Below are positions 25,301-36,101 of a DNA stretch of 64,000 bases, piece after piece. The notes beneath the pieces are model-generated. The model was not told the DNA's origin and made no database searches. It saw only the letters and a program-made list of their open reading frames with translations. Origin of the DNA: Paracyclopina nana (Eukaryota > Arthropoda > Copepoda > Cyclopoida > Cyclopettidae); assembly GCA_019096065.1 (NCBI GenBank), contig JAGUCH010000008.1:5833001-5897000 (forward strand). Reading direction: 5' to 3'. The position numbers and the translations under genes are program-made. How positions within the stretch are numbered: position 1 is the stretch's first letter; each line of letters begins with the position of its first letter.

Positions 25301-28300
25301 CCGCCTCAGCAAAAGTTAGACCCCAAGAAAAATCCCTGAGAGGTCGGGAAAAATTTGGGAACCGAGCAACTATTTTTCATCCGAGCGCAGCGAGGAAATG
25401 AAAAAAGTGCGAGGTTCTCAAATTTTTCCCGGCCGATCAGGGATTTTTCGCGGGGTCTAACTTTTGCTGAGGGTGGTAGGGATTCATTTTTCTCTAACAG
25501 TAACCGAAAATCCCAGGTTGGTTGAAATTCCAAGACAAGCTCGACTTATTATTTCGATCTATTTTTAAGTGACCTAAGTCAACTCGCGCTCGCTTGGCTG
25601 GTCTGTGGCCAGTGGCCACTGCCCACTGACTCATCAAAATTCAGCACTCTACTGGCTTCTAGCTGAATACTGAAACTCAGTTAGAAGTTAGAATCACCGC
25701 ACATTGACGCCATTGCCCATTTTTAACCTATGATGTGATGTAAAATTGGAAAACCAAGACTCCCGCACCTCAGAGTGACTCCCGCACCAGCAGCGTCTAA
25801 TTTCAAATTGAGGCTGCTCAAGACCAAGACGGCAATTTGAAGCTACCGCACCCGGCAGCATCTCCCGCCCCCGGCAGCGTCTACCGCCCCCGGCAGCGTC
25901 TACCGCCCCCCGGCAGTGTCTCCCTCTCCCACACCCGGCAACGTCTTTAACTGCAAATTGAGGCTGCTCAAGACCAAGACGGCAATTTGAAGCTCCCGCA
26001 CCCGTAGTTTCTCCACACCCGGCAGTGTCTCCACACCCGGCAGCGTCTTTAACTGCAAATTGAGGCTGCTAAAGACGGGTGAACTTTTTATGTTAGAAAG
26101 TCAAGTCATTTTAAGTTAGACACGCCAAGTTACTTTAGGTTAGACAACGTTTATGCTTTAGTGTAGACACCTTTTGGCATAGTTGGATTTTGTTAGAAAG
26201 TCAAGATATTTTTATTTAGACACCTTTTGGCATAGCACTTTTAGCATAGACAAATTTCAATGACTAGTACACTTTATGATAGACACCTTTTGGCACAGTA
26301 CTTTTTGAGTAGACACAAATTAGTGACTAGTATGTTTTAGGTTAGACACCTTTTGGTACAGTACTTTTAGCTTAGACACACCAAGACGTTTTAGGTTAGA
26401 CACCTTTTGCTACAGTACTTTTAGCCTAGACACACCAAGACGTTTTAGGTTAGACACCTTTTGGTACAGTGCTTTTAGCCTAGACACACCAAGATGTTTT
26501 AGGTTAGACACCTTTTGGTATAGTACTTTTAACTTAGACACACCAAGACGTTTTATGATAGACACTGGGTTATCAAGCTTTGCATTTTTTGGGTTTCAAG
26601 CTTTTTCAAGTTTTTCATAATTTGGTTCAAGCTGGGTTTTACTCTTAATTAATGCTTCATCATGATTTTCATATAATAATTATCAGGGACTTATCCAGTG
26701 GGGTGTCTTGACATGTATAATCTAATAGTGCTACGCCAAAAGGTGTCTAACCTAAAACGTCTTGGTGTGTCTAAGCTAAAAGGACTGTATCAAAAGGTGT
26801 CTAACCTAAAACGTCTTGGTGTGTCTAAGCTAAAAGTACTGAACCAAAAGATGTCTAACCTAAAAGGTCTAGATGTGTCTAAACTAAAAGTACTGTACCA
26901 AAAGGTGTCTAACCTAAAATGTTCCTATCACAAAAATGGTGTCTACTTTAAAAGTGCTATGCCAAAAGGTGTCTAACTTAAAGCATACCAGTTATTAAGA
27001 TTTGTCTAACCTAAAAGTACTACGCTAGTGTGTCTAAATTAAAACATCTTGACTTTCTAACAAAATCCAACTATGCCAAAAGGTGTCTATGCTAAAACAT
27101 GACAGTCATGAAAAATGTGTCTAACCAAAAATGACTATGCCAAAAGGTGTCTAACTTATTCCAACTGTACAAAATGTGTCTAGCTTAAAGATGGCGCCCG
27201 CTAAAGACCAAGACGGCAATTTGAAGCTCCCGCACCCGGGAGCGTCTCCACACCCGGGAGCGTCTCCACACCCGGCATCGTCTTTAACTGCAAATTGAGG
27301 CTGCCCAAGACCAAGGTGGCAATTTGAGGCTCCCGCCCCCGGCAGCGTCTTCCGCCCCTGGCAGTGTCTCCCGCACCCTGGAGCGTCTCCCGCACACGGC
27401 GGTAACTCCCGTACATTGTGGCTACTCAAGACTACAAATTCTGTGGGAAAAAAATTCGCCTGGTGATTTTTTTCCCGGGAAAAAAATTCCCCTGGTTAAT
27501 TTTTTTCCCAATGTGTTTGTTTACATTTCGTCTTGGTAGAGAAATAAACTGAGAACTATTTGGAAATTGAAACCTAACCAGGGATTTTCGGTTACCGGTA
27601 GAGAAAAGCATTTAAGTTTGCATCAACAATCTGATATGTTTTATTATTAAGATAATACAGACTATCCCACGCTTTTTTAAGTAAATAGAGCCCATAAGAT
27701 GTGAAATCTAGCTCATTGAGCTGAGAATGTCCATAACAAGAAATAAGCTCGCAACGAAAAAACTTCAAAATTATTTGCCTAACTGAAAGTTCATGTTATT
27801 ACGGGATAATCTGAATGTGTACTTATATTTTTAAGTTTTCATCCAGCTCAATTTTATGGCTGATCATGCTTGAATTTACAGCCATTTTGGGTAAGAGATA
27901 AAGTGGCATTATAGCAACAAACATGGGAAATCCTAATCAAGGAAACCCATACAAAAAATAAGTACTCTTGACACTGAGCACACTTATGAATTTCACTCGA
28001 GTGAAAACAGATATTTTCCAAATTAAGTCACGGTTAATTTCTCATTTTGCTGAGCCGTATCAGCAAAAGTAGATTGTTTTGCACAATTACACTTTATGGC
28101 GAAAGGCTCTACTGTATTTGAAGGTAAAAGTCAGCATGTGGCGGTGGGGGGGCACACCAGTGTGATAAGAAATGGCAAATCGTAAATCCCACCCCCACTG
28201 TGCCAACAATTCTTATCTCCTTTGCTGGTGGTGCTGATGGGAGCCGCCAAAAGATCAATCAAAAAGGATGCACTGAGTAAAAAATCCCTTGAAAAATTAG

Positions 28301-31300
28301 AATTAGCAGCTGCTGCTGGTGCAAAGTCACTTGGCTTGACCTTTTATTGCCATCCAATAAGCACTGATGAGCTTCCTACTGAGTCGTGATTAGGAAGGCA
28401 AAAAAGCGACATAAAAAGTAGCTGAGTTGTATAAGGGCTTCATCAAAAACTTGGCAGCAAAAAAAGTTTGCTGCAGAAAAAGGGAAGCAACACTGCTATA
28501 AACTACAACAACTGCAAGCTAGTCCCATTGATTTGTTTGTTGAAAATTCTGTCTGCCCACAGCATGGAGCTAACAACTGAACCACACAAAGAGCGGCAGA
28601 AAAATTAGCATACCTTTAATGTTGCAATTTATGGCTTTTTTTCGCTATGAAAATTCCTGTTCATCCCTGCACTTGACATTGGTAAATTATTTCACAGATC
28701 TTGTGAGGTATTATGATTATTTAAAATTTCTCTTTGAGTGCTGTTTTTTTCAAACATTTCGGGCAAATATCAGCCCATCTGTTCAGTCTAGACAATTTTC
28801 ATGGTACATACCAAAGTGGACCACTAATTAGATCCCCATGGGTACAATTTCCACATGTTGTGTGTGTGTGGTGACATTTGGCTTCCATATTTGATGTCGC
28901 ATCATCATCCCTTTGTTAGGTGGCTGGTTATATGAGAATGCAAACAAGACCATCATTATAGTGCACCACTGGGGAATAAATTGCCCATATCAAGAGTCCT
29001 TTGATTATGAAATTAGCCATTTTGACCATCCATGCCTTTTTGGAAGCTCTCATTATTTATGGCTGCTTCTTCTATCATTATTAATGGGGCAAAGTTTGGA
29101 AAAAATCTCGTTGCTCTTCTTCTTGAGTGAGTAATGGAGTGCGAGTTTTTGGAATAATTATGGCCAGTGTGCAAAGCAATTTGGGCTGGGCCAAAATCAT
29201 TTGTTAGTAGCTAGCCCAGGGGATGATGCTGGAATTTCACAAACTGGCATCCAATTAATGCTGGAGACTTTGCAGCAGAGCATACTTCGAAGCATTGTTC
29301 TTCTGTTTGTCGCATAGGATAAACAGGGTGTGTGTATTATGACATATCAGCAAATCTTGAGCAAATACCGAAACAACTGCTGTGGCAATTTGTCACTTCA
29401 CCCCTTGACAACACAAGAATTCTCAAGCGACCCATGAGGGTGCATAAGAATTAATCAGGAAAAGGAAACCTTTGGATATCTTCAGAGCTCTCTTTGAAGA
29501 CCAATCAATAAAATGCATTTGAAGTTTCAAAAGGAATCTGCATCAGATTGTCATTTTCGACGAATAATCATTTAGGAGCAGTATGATACAAATCTCAGTT
29601 TCTCTTCAAACTCAGTTCAATTGGTGAGCATCCACTCGTTATTTTCGAAAGCTGTACTTTTCCCAATAACGCTGTATTCTTGGTAGAAAGCAGGATGTTT
29701 ATGCCGAAAGTGAATGTGTTACGACACACTTTTTGACTCGTTATGCAAAAACTATTTGGTTTTACGACCATCTTAGAGTGGCTCTTGAAATGGTTGCCCC
29801 TTCAGCCTCGGGCCAATAAGTGCGGATATTACAGCCTTTTTACATAGCAGGGAAAAAGTCTCCTCCTTCTCTTTGGCCCTTACTGATCTAATTCATGCAA
29901 TGCTCTGCTACATTGAGCTTTTGTTCTGTGTGCTTGTCACCACATTATCTTCACATGTTCTAGTGCCAATTTTCATACCATTCACAATAAAAGGCAGCCA
30001 CGCCCTTCTTGGCCTTGACCAACATGTCACACCATCTCAAAGGCCAAAAAGGTGAAAGCTTCACTAATGAGGCGCACAAAAAATAGATACAGCCTAAATA
30101 AGGACCTTTCAATAGGAAGCAAAATTGTAATCCAATTTTGACCACACACACACACCAAATGCTATCAAAAAAGCAAGGCTTACTTTTCCCCAACCCAAGC
30201 AATTGTATCTGATTCACAGCTAAGGAAAAACCCGAAAAATCCAATTTGATGCTCTGATTGTCTGTTGTGAGCATTCGTTTTACAAAAAAAAACGGCAATC
30301 CAAAATTATGATAAAAAAGGAACAACATATTATCAATTAGAATCATATTATCTCATGAGATTAGGACGATATTTTTGCTTAAAAGGGTGAACGTTTTCCA
30401 AGTTTTTCAATGGTAAGTCACATCAATTGTTAATGAGCTTTCATCAAGCAACATTTCTGTAAGAAAAAGTGAAGCTGTTTCCTGCCTGAAAAAATGAGCA
30501 AGAAAGGCCTTGGAAAATTTCACTCAATGAAGTGGAACAGCAGAAGCTGGAATCGAAATGATGAAGAATTGTGGTGGTTTTCATCTACTGCTTCTATATG
30601 AGGCTCTGCTGCTTCTGAAATCTAATTTAGCCCTTCCTCCTTCTTCTCCTCCTTCTTTTACTCATTATTTTTCAGAAAGGAGCCAGAGGCGAAAAATTGG
30701 GCACGCACAAGCCTGCCTCTTTCAAAGCCAACTTTCTTGGGGCTTTTCTGATAAATGACTGTCTTCTGAAGGAGCAAGTTTGATTTCTTGCTATGCTACT
30801 AGTAGCATACAGCATGTCCCACTAAAACGTGTTCTATGCAAATCAGTCAGTGGTGAAAAAGGGAAGGGGGAGAAATCACATGCAAAAGAAAGTTTACAGC
30901 ATGTACATATACCGAAATCTGCATATTTACCGCAGAGGGGAGCTGCTTGAAAAAACACGTTTTTTTCTGGCTTTGAGGGTGCTGGTAAAATTAGATTTGG
31001 TCCCATTCAAATGTGAAAAATTCATGTTCCAATCCTTTTGAAAAAAGTACCTATACTATTTATTCTGGGACAACCTCGAACCAAGGGTTGCTTTCTAAAA
31101 TGGCTTTCTAGTGGCAAATTAGGCACTCTGAGATGCTGTTTTGCATTTCTTCTTGCTTGATGGATATGCTATATTCAGTATATGTGAGCTTACCTGATTT
31201 TTTGTGCTCCATCTTCCTTTTGCAGTCATTCATGCTCAATTGGGTTTTCCTGCTTTTAGATAAATGTAGCTGCTTTCTCTTATCCTGTCAACTCGAGTTC

Positions 31301-32997
31301 TTCGATCAAATCAAGCATGAGAATATGAGAAAAGTTGCTAGCTCATAAGTGGCTCAACAAACGACCATTGGATTTTGCCCAGGCAAAAATTGACCCACGA
31401 AAAGTAACCAGCGTGATCTAAGCTTTTTCGTCCCATGGGTCGACGTTTGAAGCAAGTCCTTTAACGACCTGGCTCACAAGCCAAAAAGGGTTGAGATGCC
31501 AAAAAGAGGAAGGGGATCATTTCACGTTCAATGGGACGTGTTCAACAATAAATTGCCAAAGAGGAATGCACGCAGGGAGGGTCACACTTTGTACTATTGC
31601 GCATAGCTTTCTAATTTGCCTGTGGTTGGCTCTTCTCTATGATCAACTCTCTTTTCCCTTTTCAGGTTGCATACAAATCTCGGCGAGCATCAAACTACTC
31701 AATGTGGACATCCCACCGCATGCCATCCGAGGCCAGAATGCAAAATTGACGTGCAAATACGACCTCGAAGGGGACAAATTGTATTCGATCAAATGGTATC
31801 GCAATGGCCATGAGTTCTACCGCTACATCCCTTCAGATGATCCGCAGACAACAATTTTCAATGGGAATGGCATCAATATAGACGTAAGTGGCCTTGAAAA
31901 AAATACAGCTTTCCAACTTTCGAATCTCGTCAATTTCTTCCAGAAGAGGCAGTCGTCCGAAGAAGAGCTACTATTACGGACGGTAGACCTGGACACAACC
32001 GGTCTTTATCGCTGTGAAGTCTCTGGCGAGGCTCCCCTATTCCAAACGGCCTCTCGCGAGGCCGTTCTCGCAGTTGTCGGTGAGTCCGCAGATTTCTTTC
32101 ACCCTGGCACCCAGATAGGCACCCTTAGAAAGCAATTAAGGCCTAGCGGAAGACAAAGCTGTTCATTATGCAGTAAAAGGATATTGTGTGCAGTAGCATT
32201 AAGACCAACCAAATTGTGTCTATAGGCTAAGAGATTTGTGCACTAGATGAGTTCTTAATCCTCGAGGCCACGGAAAAAGTAATGGAACTATTGATAAATG
32301 TGTGGGATTTCTTCCAGATTTGCCCGACGAAGGCCCCATTATTACGGGTGGCTTCCCTAGATACCACATTGGGGACAAGGTGGAAGTCAACTGCACGTCA
32401 AAAAGATCAAAGCCAGCGGCCAAACTCAAATGGTACATCAACGGGGAGCAAGCAGACCCTGACCTCATCAAGGCGTTCCCAGTGAGTATTTTTTTCAAGT
32501 ACACTTACTCTCTTATTGATGCCATTCCAATTGGCAAATGTTGTCTTTGGATCATTGAAGTGATCCAAGAGATTGCGATCATGGCCATATTGTTACCACT
32601 TTGTTGAATATTGTTTGCTTTGCTATTCGATAGGTTGAAGAAGAGGATTTGGGCTTGGAGACTTCAACATTGGGACTCAGATTCAAGGTACGGGACAAGC
32701 ACTTCAAGGATGGGGACTTGAAGCTCAAATGCACAGCAGTGATTGCAACCATTTATTGGAAAAGCAACGAGGAGTCAGTTCAAGGAGTCAGACCTCAATC
32801 AGCCCTTGTATCAGAAAGTAGAAGCAGCAGAAATTCAGGTAATTTTTAGAAGAGAAAGCCCTCCTCGCCATAAGACTCTAATTTATGCACCTTTTTCAGC
32901 TACACCATTTGATTTCATCCCTGCCAAAGGATCTACGCACCGTGGAGGTTTCCTCATTTCCTCAATAGTTGTCTTGCTGATCTCAACCCTGATTTAA
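16341..32997 (+). CDS. beat: Beaten path (Beat) family two-Ig-domain cell-surface protein
   Basis: Six exons join in phase: 16341-16386, 31666-31883, 31944-32079, 32318-32481, 32634-32838 and 32900-32997. Together they give 289 codons including the stop. Beat proteins are neuronal Ig-family adhesion or anti-adhesion molecules that bind Side-family receptors during axon guidance. Exon 1 encodes a hydrophobic signal peptide from an ATG just after a strong acceptor. The first Ig domain has Cys in LTCKYDL and GLYRCEVS with the family motif SIKWYRNGHEFYRY. A linker DLPDEGPIITGG leads to the second domain, with Cys in VNCTS and LKLKC and the diagnostic TIYWKSNEES. The last 17 residues are hydrophobic, consistent with a GPI signal or membrane anchor. 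All introns have GT-AG borders and phases match (1,0,1,0,1). The 15.3-kb first intron is filled with repeats. Linking exon 1 to exon 2 is inferred from phase and signal-peptide logic; the other exons are firm. The exact Beat subgroup is not decided. Confidence 0.88.
22855..23035 (+). repeat. Diverged direct repeat, copy A
   Basis: About 180 bp are repeated in the same orientation at 23205-23385. They share blocks such as ACTGAAAGCCAAA and GAAATTGAACTAG, with point differences and small indels. This looks like an old local duplication. Confidence 0.7.
23205..23385 (+). repeat. Diverged direct repeat, copy B
   Basis: Second copy of the segment at 22855-23035, offset by about 350 bp. It ends in a GATG(G/A)(C/T)GATGTCATGCA block also found in copy A. 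Confidence 0.7.
25115..25245 (+). repeat. Direct repeat flanking the 25.3-27.6 kb element, left copy
   Basis: It shares AAGGAAACCCA, AAGTACTCTT and ATGAATTTCA blocks in the same order with 27915-28045. The repeat encloses the whole nested element cluster, so it may be an outer element's ends or a segmental duplication. Confidence 0.6.
25295..25482. mobile_element. Small foldback element (long hairpin)
   Basis: Inverted arms of about 70 bp start TCCCTACCGCCTCAGCAAAA on the left and mirror at 25413-25482. A short spacer containing CGAGCGCAGCGAG separates them. It has no coding capacity and looks like a foldback MITE sitting directly beside the left TIR of the larger element at 25491. Confidence 0.75.
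25760..26080 (+). repeat. GC-rich minisatellite, left block
   Basis: It contains repeated 17-20 bp units of the type CCCGCACCCGGCAGCGTCT, interspersed with a longer unit containing GACCAAGACGGCAATTTGAA. The same units recur at 27200-27420 in the same orientation. Confidence 0.85.
26090..27190. repeat. Head-to-head inverted array of a 54-bp satellite (giant hairpin)
   Basis: The left arm (about 26090-26575) repeats a unit containing GTTAGACACCTTTTGGTACA and TAGACACACCAAGACG. The right arm (about 26730-27190) repeats its reverse complement. The unit is 54 bp in the regular part. Even the irregular outermost units mirror each other: a block with GTTGGATTTTGTTAGAAAGT near 26185 has its complement near 27050. 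The spacer of about 150 bp near 26580-26730 is unrelated AT-rich sequence. Confidence 0.9.
27200..27420 (+). repeat. GC-rich minisatellite, right block
   Basis: It has the same CCCGCACCCGG(G/C)AGCGTCT-type units as 25760-26080 and the same orientation. The two GC blocks are therefore direct repeats while the array between them is inverted. Confidence 0.85.
27915..28045 (+). repeat. Direct repeat flanking the 25.3-27.6 kb element, right copy
   Basis: Counterpart of 25115-25245. Confidence 0.6.
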
Positions 32998-35527
32998 GAA
33001 AACAGAGACTACTGCTACTGCTATATAATACTACATTATACCAATAGTGATTTATATTTGTGTGCACAATGTGGACATTAAGAAGAGGATGATAAGCTGA
33101 TCATGAAACCATATAAAAACCTCCTTATCTAGTCAAGCCCACCTAATCAATTAAGGATAACTACTACACTACTGTAATTATGTCATTATCATCATTAACT
33201 TGTAAACTGCTGTTTTTCTTTGGAAATACATACAACTACAACTCTTCATGGCAATTTAGACATCCAGGTTTTTCAATGTTGTTGTACTACATAAAAAAGT
33301 GCTTCTTCCATTTACCCCAAGTCCCTAGGGAAAAACAAACAGAAGCTACTTTATGAACTACTGCTTCTACTGTAGCGTAAAGTGAGGAGGTGTTGCTTTT
33401 TATCTACCCACTTTTATTATACACCCTAGGTAGACTTCTATATGGCACCTCCTTCTTTTTTGTGAACGCAAAGGCAATTACCTAATAGGCAAATGCCCAG
33501 TAATCTACTGCAATGACAGCCACTGATGATTAGACATGCAAAAGCTCATGATTATGAGGGGAAAGCACACTCTATTGTTCTTTTCCTGCAGTGTTTTTTA
33601 CTACATAAGAAGGAGAGCTCTGTTTGAAGAAGATATGAGGAAGAAGTGCTGGTTCCATCATCAGAAAAGATCCCTTTTCAAACCTTCTTCTACTTCCAAA
33701 GCTGCAGCGCTGCTGCGTGGATTTTGCCACTAATCCGTTCAATTATCTTGAGTAGCATAGCATATAGTAAAAGAGAGAGGAGAAAAAGACATCAATTCTC
33801 TTCTCATTATCAGCCAGCTTCTTCTCCTTCTTTGGTGAATTATGGCCAGAAATTGGCTTTCTACTCACTTCTTATCTAGGCCACGAAAGTAGTGTGTGTG
33901 TGTGGGATTTCAAAGGGCTTTCTTGATGACAAAGGAAAATCCGAAATATGAACCCTGTTCAATGACCAGATCATGACTGGTTGATCCACCACAAAAGTTC
34001 AAGCTAGGGGGAAAGCAATATAAAGCTGTATGACCCATCCAGCCAAGTTCAACCCTCTTCTCTTCCTTTGACAAAACGAGAGATGGCATTCCTCACATTC
34101 CTTAACGTGCACACGAGAAGCCCACACACATATTGCACTGTGGGGTAGCTAAGCCAGCGCAAGTGTGACTCCTATAATTCCAATCACATTCTGTAATTTG
34201 TCGTCTTACCCCTCTTTTCCTTTTTTTAGCTGCTTTCCTTGGAGAAAAACTCTCGTTTCTTGCAACTGCTTTAAATCGTGAAAATAGCTTTCTAATTTGT
34301 TTCAGAGTCCTTTTAAATGAAAGTACTTGGCTGTTTAATTTCCTACATGAAATGACCTTTGTGATTCTATGGTTTCTGATGCTCATGGTTTGCTTAGAAT
34401 TAAATGAAGTACGTTTGTAAGTTTAGAGTTGATCGGTTTCTTTTGGGCTGCCTTAGCTACTTAATAAACTTAGTTGATCATTAACAGTCTTTAAAACGGT
34501 TTTGACAAAATATGAAACCAATTGTAAAGTTAAAAAAGTGCTTTTGAATTTGCATGCTCCTCAGTGTGGCAAGCTCCTATATTGATGTTCAAGAGCATCC
34601 TGGCAAAAATTCTTTCGGATCAAAACCGCTCTCCTCTCACCTTGAATCAAGACATGGCAAAGAAAGAGTCGAATTCGAGGATTTTTTATTCCCATAGAAA
34701 TCGGAGCATTTCCCCAACCAGACATAAAGCTCAGGAAGGAGTCTGTCTGCCGATTTCATTAGTTTTCTCTCTGACCAGGTCGTGATGTGAATGATTTAAG
34801 GGGTGGTTTTCCAATACTGCTGCTAGAATACTATAAGCTGGTGGTGGCCATAAAAAGCGATCAAGATCTGGTCTCATTTTTTGCTGTCTAATTCCCATTA
34901 GCAGCAACCAGAGCTGAGCTGCCATCATAATAATCATAACAATAACAAAGTGTTTTTCATTATTTTTCTTCTTCTCCTGCTGCTGCTCATTTTGGAACTA
35001 AGATTGGGTGCTCTTTCTTGGTGATGAGGCTCGCATGGCCAATTTACTCTAGCCAACGAAGCCATGGCTAGAGAAAGCACAATCTATGACTGGGCTTAGT
35101 TGTTTAATGAACCATCCAAAAGCCCCCGTTCTTCCTTTTGAGACTGACAAGAAGACGCAGCAGAGTCCAACTGAAGCAAAAAAAAGTTCTCTTCTCACTT
35201 GTGCTAGTACAAGTAGGTAGCACCTTTTTAATTAAGGTCCAAAGTTGGCTTTCTAAATTGCTGTGATGTGGCATTTACATGGATTTGCCAGCAAAGCACC
35301 TTTCTGTAAGAAGTATTATTATTGTGTGAAAGCATCCCCATTCAATCCCATGAATGGACCCCAAAATTGCCCAATTACAGCAAAAGGTTGCGTTGCCAGA
35401 GATAGACAGAACGTTTGGTCGCATTTTGCGCCAAAAGTTGGCCAAAGATTGTCTCATCTCACTTGAATTTAACATAATGTGAACTTTTTGTTTTCCTAAA
35501 ACTTAGCATAACTTTATTAAGTTATCT
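32998..35527. other. Beat 3' flank and intergenic sequence
   Basis: No gene is supported. There is an (GT)n tract near 33890. An AATAAA occurs only far downstream (about 34463), so the Beat polyadenylation site is not identified. Confidence 0.5.
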
Positions 35528-35535
35528 GCCTAGTG

Positions 35536-36093
35536 TAAAGCGCTGAATGTACGTAGTTCGCTCGCTGCCTTAGGAATAAGAACGGTTGATCACTTAGAAG
35601 GGGAAACCTTGACCGGCCAGCCTGCTGGGGCGTAACAAAAACAGAAATTAACATCATAAAAAATTTAATTTTTGTATGGTCTTGAAAAATATCCAAATAT
35701 CATCGAGTTAAAAAAATATTTTTTTTGGTGGTAATATTCATTTTTTAGTCGTCCTTTGGGATGAGCTCGATTTTATTAAACTGCTGATTGACTTAGTGAA
35801 AACTTAGCAATTTTTAAAACCTTTTAACCTTAAAATGTGAGAAAAAACAAAAACAATGGAGCAGTGCTATTCTACAAATACCTATATAGCAGAAAATTGA
35901 ATGTCAAATGAAAGGTGTACTCACTTTCTTAATTTTTTTGTTGGTAAAAGCCTTAAAAATGTAAGCTCAAAGATGGTTTCCCCTTATAACATAGCTGCTT
36001 TGAGCGCACGCTTCCTCAAAAAACGAGATCATCCGTTCTTATTCTCGAGGCAGTGAGTGACGTCACTGGCTAACACGTACATGCAGGTCTTTA
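35536..36093. mobile_element. hAT-like MITE with 8-bp target site duplication
   Basis: The 558-bp element is bordered by the exact direct repeat GCCTAGTG at 35528-35535 and 36094-36101, the 8-bp duplication length of the hAT superfamily. TIRs start TAAAGCGCTGAATGTACGT on the left and TAAAGACCTGCATGTACGT on the right (reverse complement). Inner similarity continues through AATAAGAACGG(T/A)TGATC and AAGGGGAAACC. There is no ORF, so it is non-autonomous. Confidence 0.8.
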
Positions 36094-36101
36094 GCCTAGT
36101 G

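Larger units (their letters stand above)
25491..27606. mobile_element. 2.1-kb TIR element carrying internal satellite arrays, no transposase seen
   Basis: The ends are inverted repeats of about 45 bp: TCTCTAACAGTAACCGAAAA near 25491 and the mirror of TCTCTACCGGTAACCGAAAA at 27587-27606. The same end sequence occurs a third time at 46062-46600, interrupted by another insertion, so this is a dispersed family. The interior holds GC-rich minisatellite blocks at both sides and a large inverted array of 54-bp units in the middle. No ORF resembles a transposase, so it would be non-autonomous. A 92-codon ORF at 26698-26976 only reflects the satellite periodicity. Confidence 0.75.
16387..31665 (+). 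other. Large first intron of the Beat gene
   Basis: The donor is GTAAGT at 16387 and the acceptor is TTTTCAG ending at 31665. The ORFs inside are short, overlap on both strands and have no motifs, so no nested gene is supported. Apart from the duplicated segments at 22.9 and 23.2 kb and the nested element at 25.3-27.6 kb, I see only low-complexity AT-rich sequence, a (GC)n run near 18522-18533 and an (GT)n tract near 28858. Confidence 0.6.

Noticed and set aside
26698-26976. Protein-like 18-residue repeat ORF (KVSNLKRLGVSKLK type)
   Set aside because: The 18-residue period is simply the 54-bp satellite read in an open frame; there is no start context or splice support.
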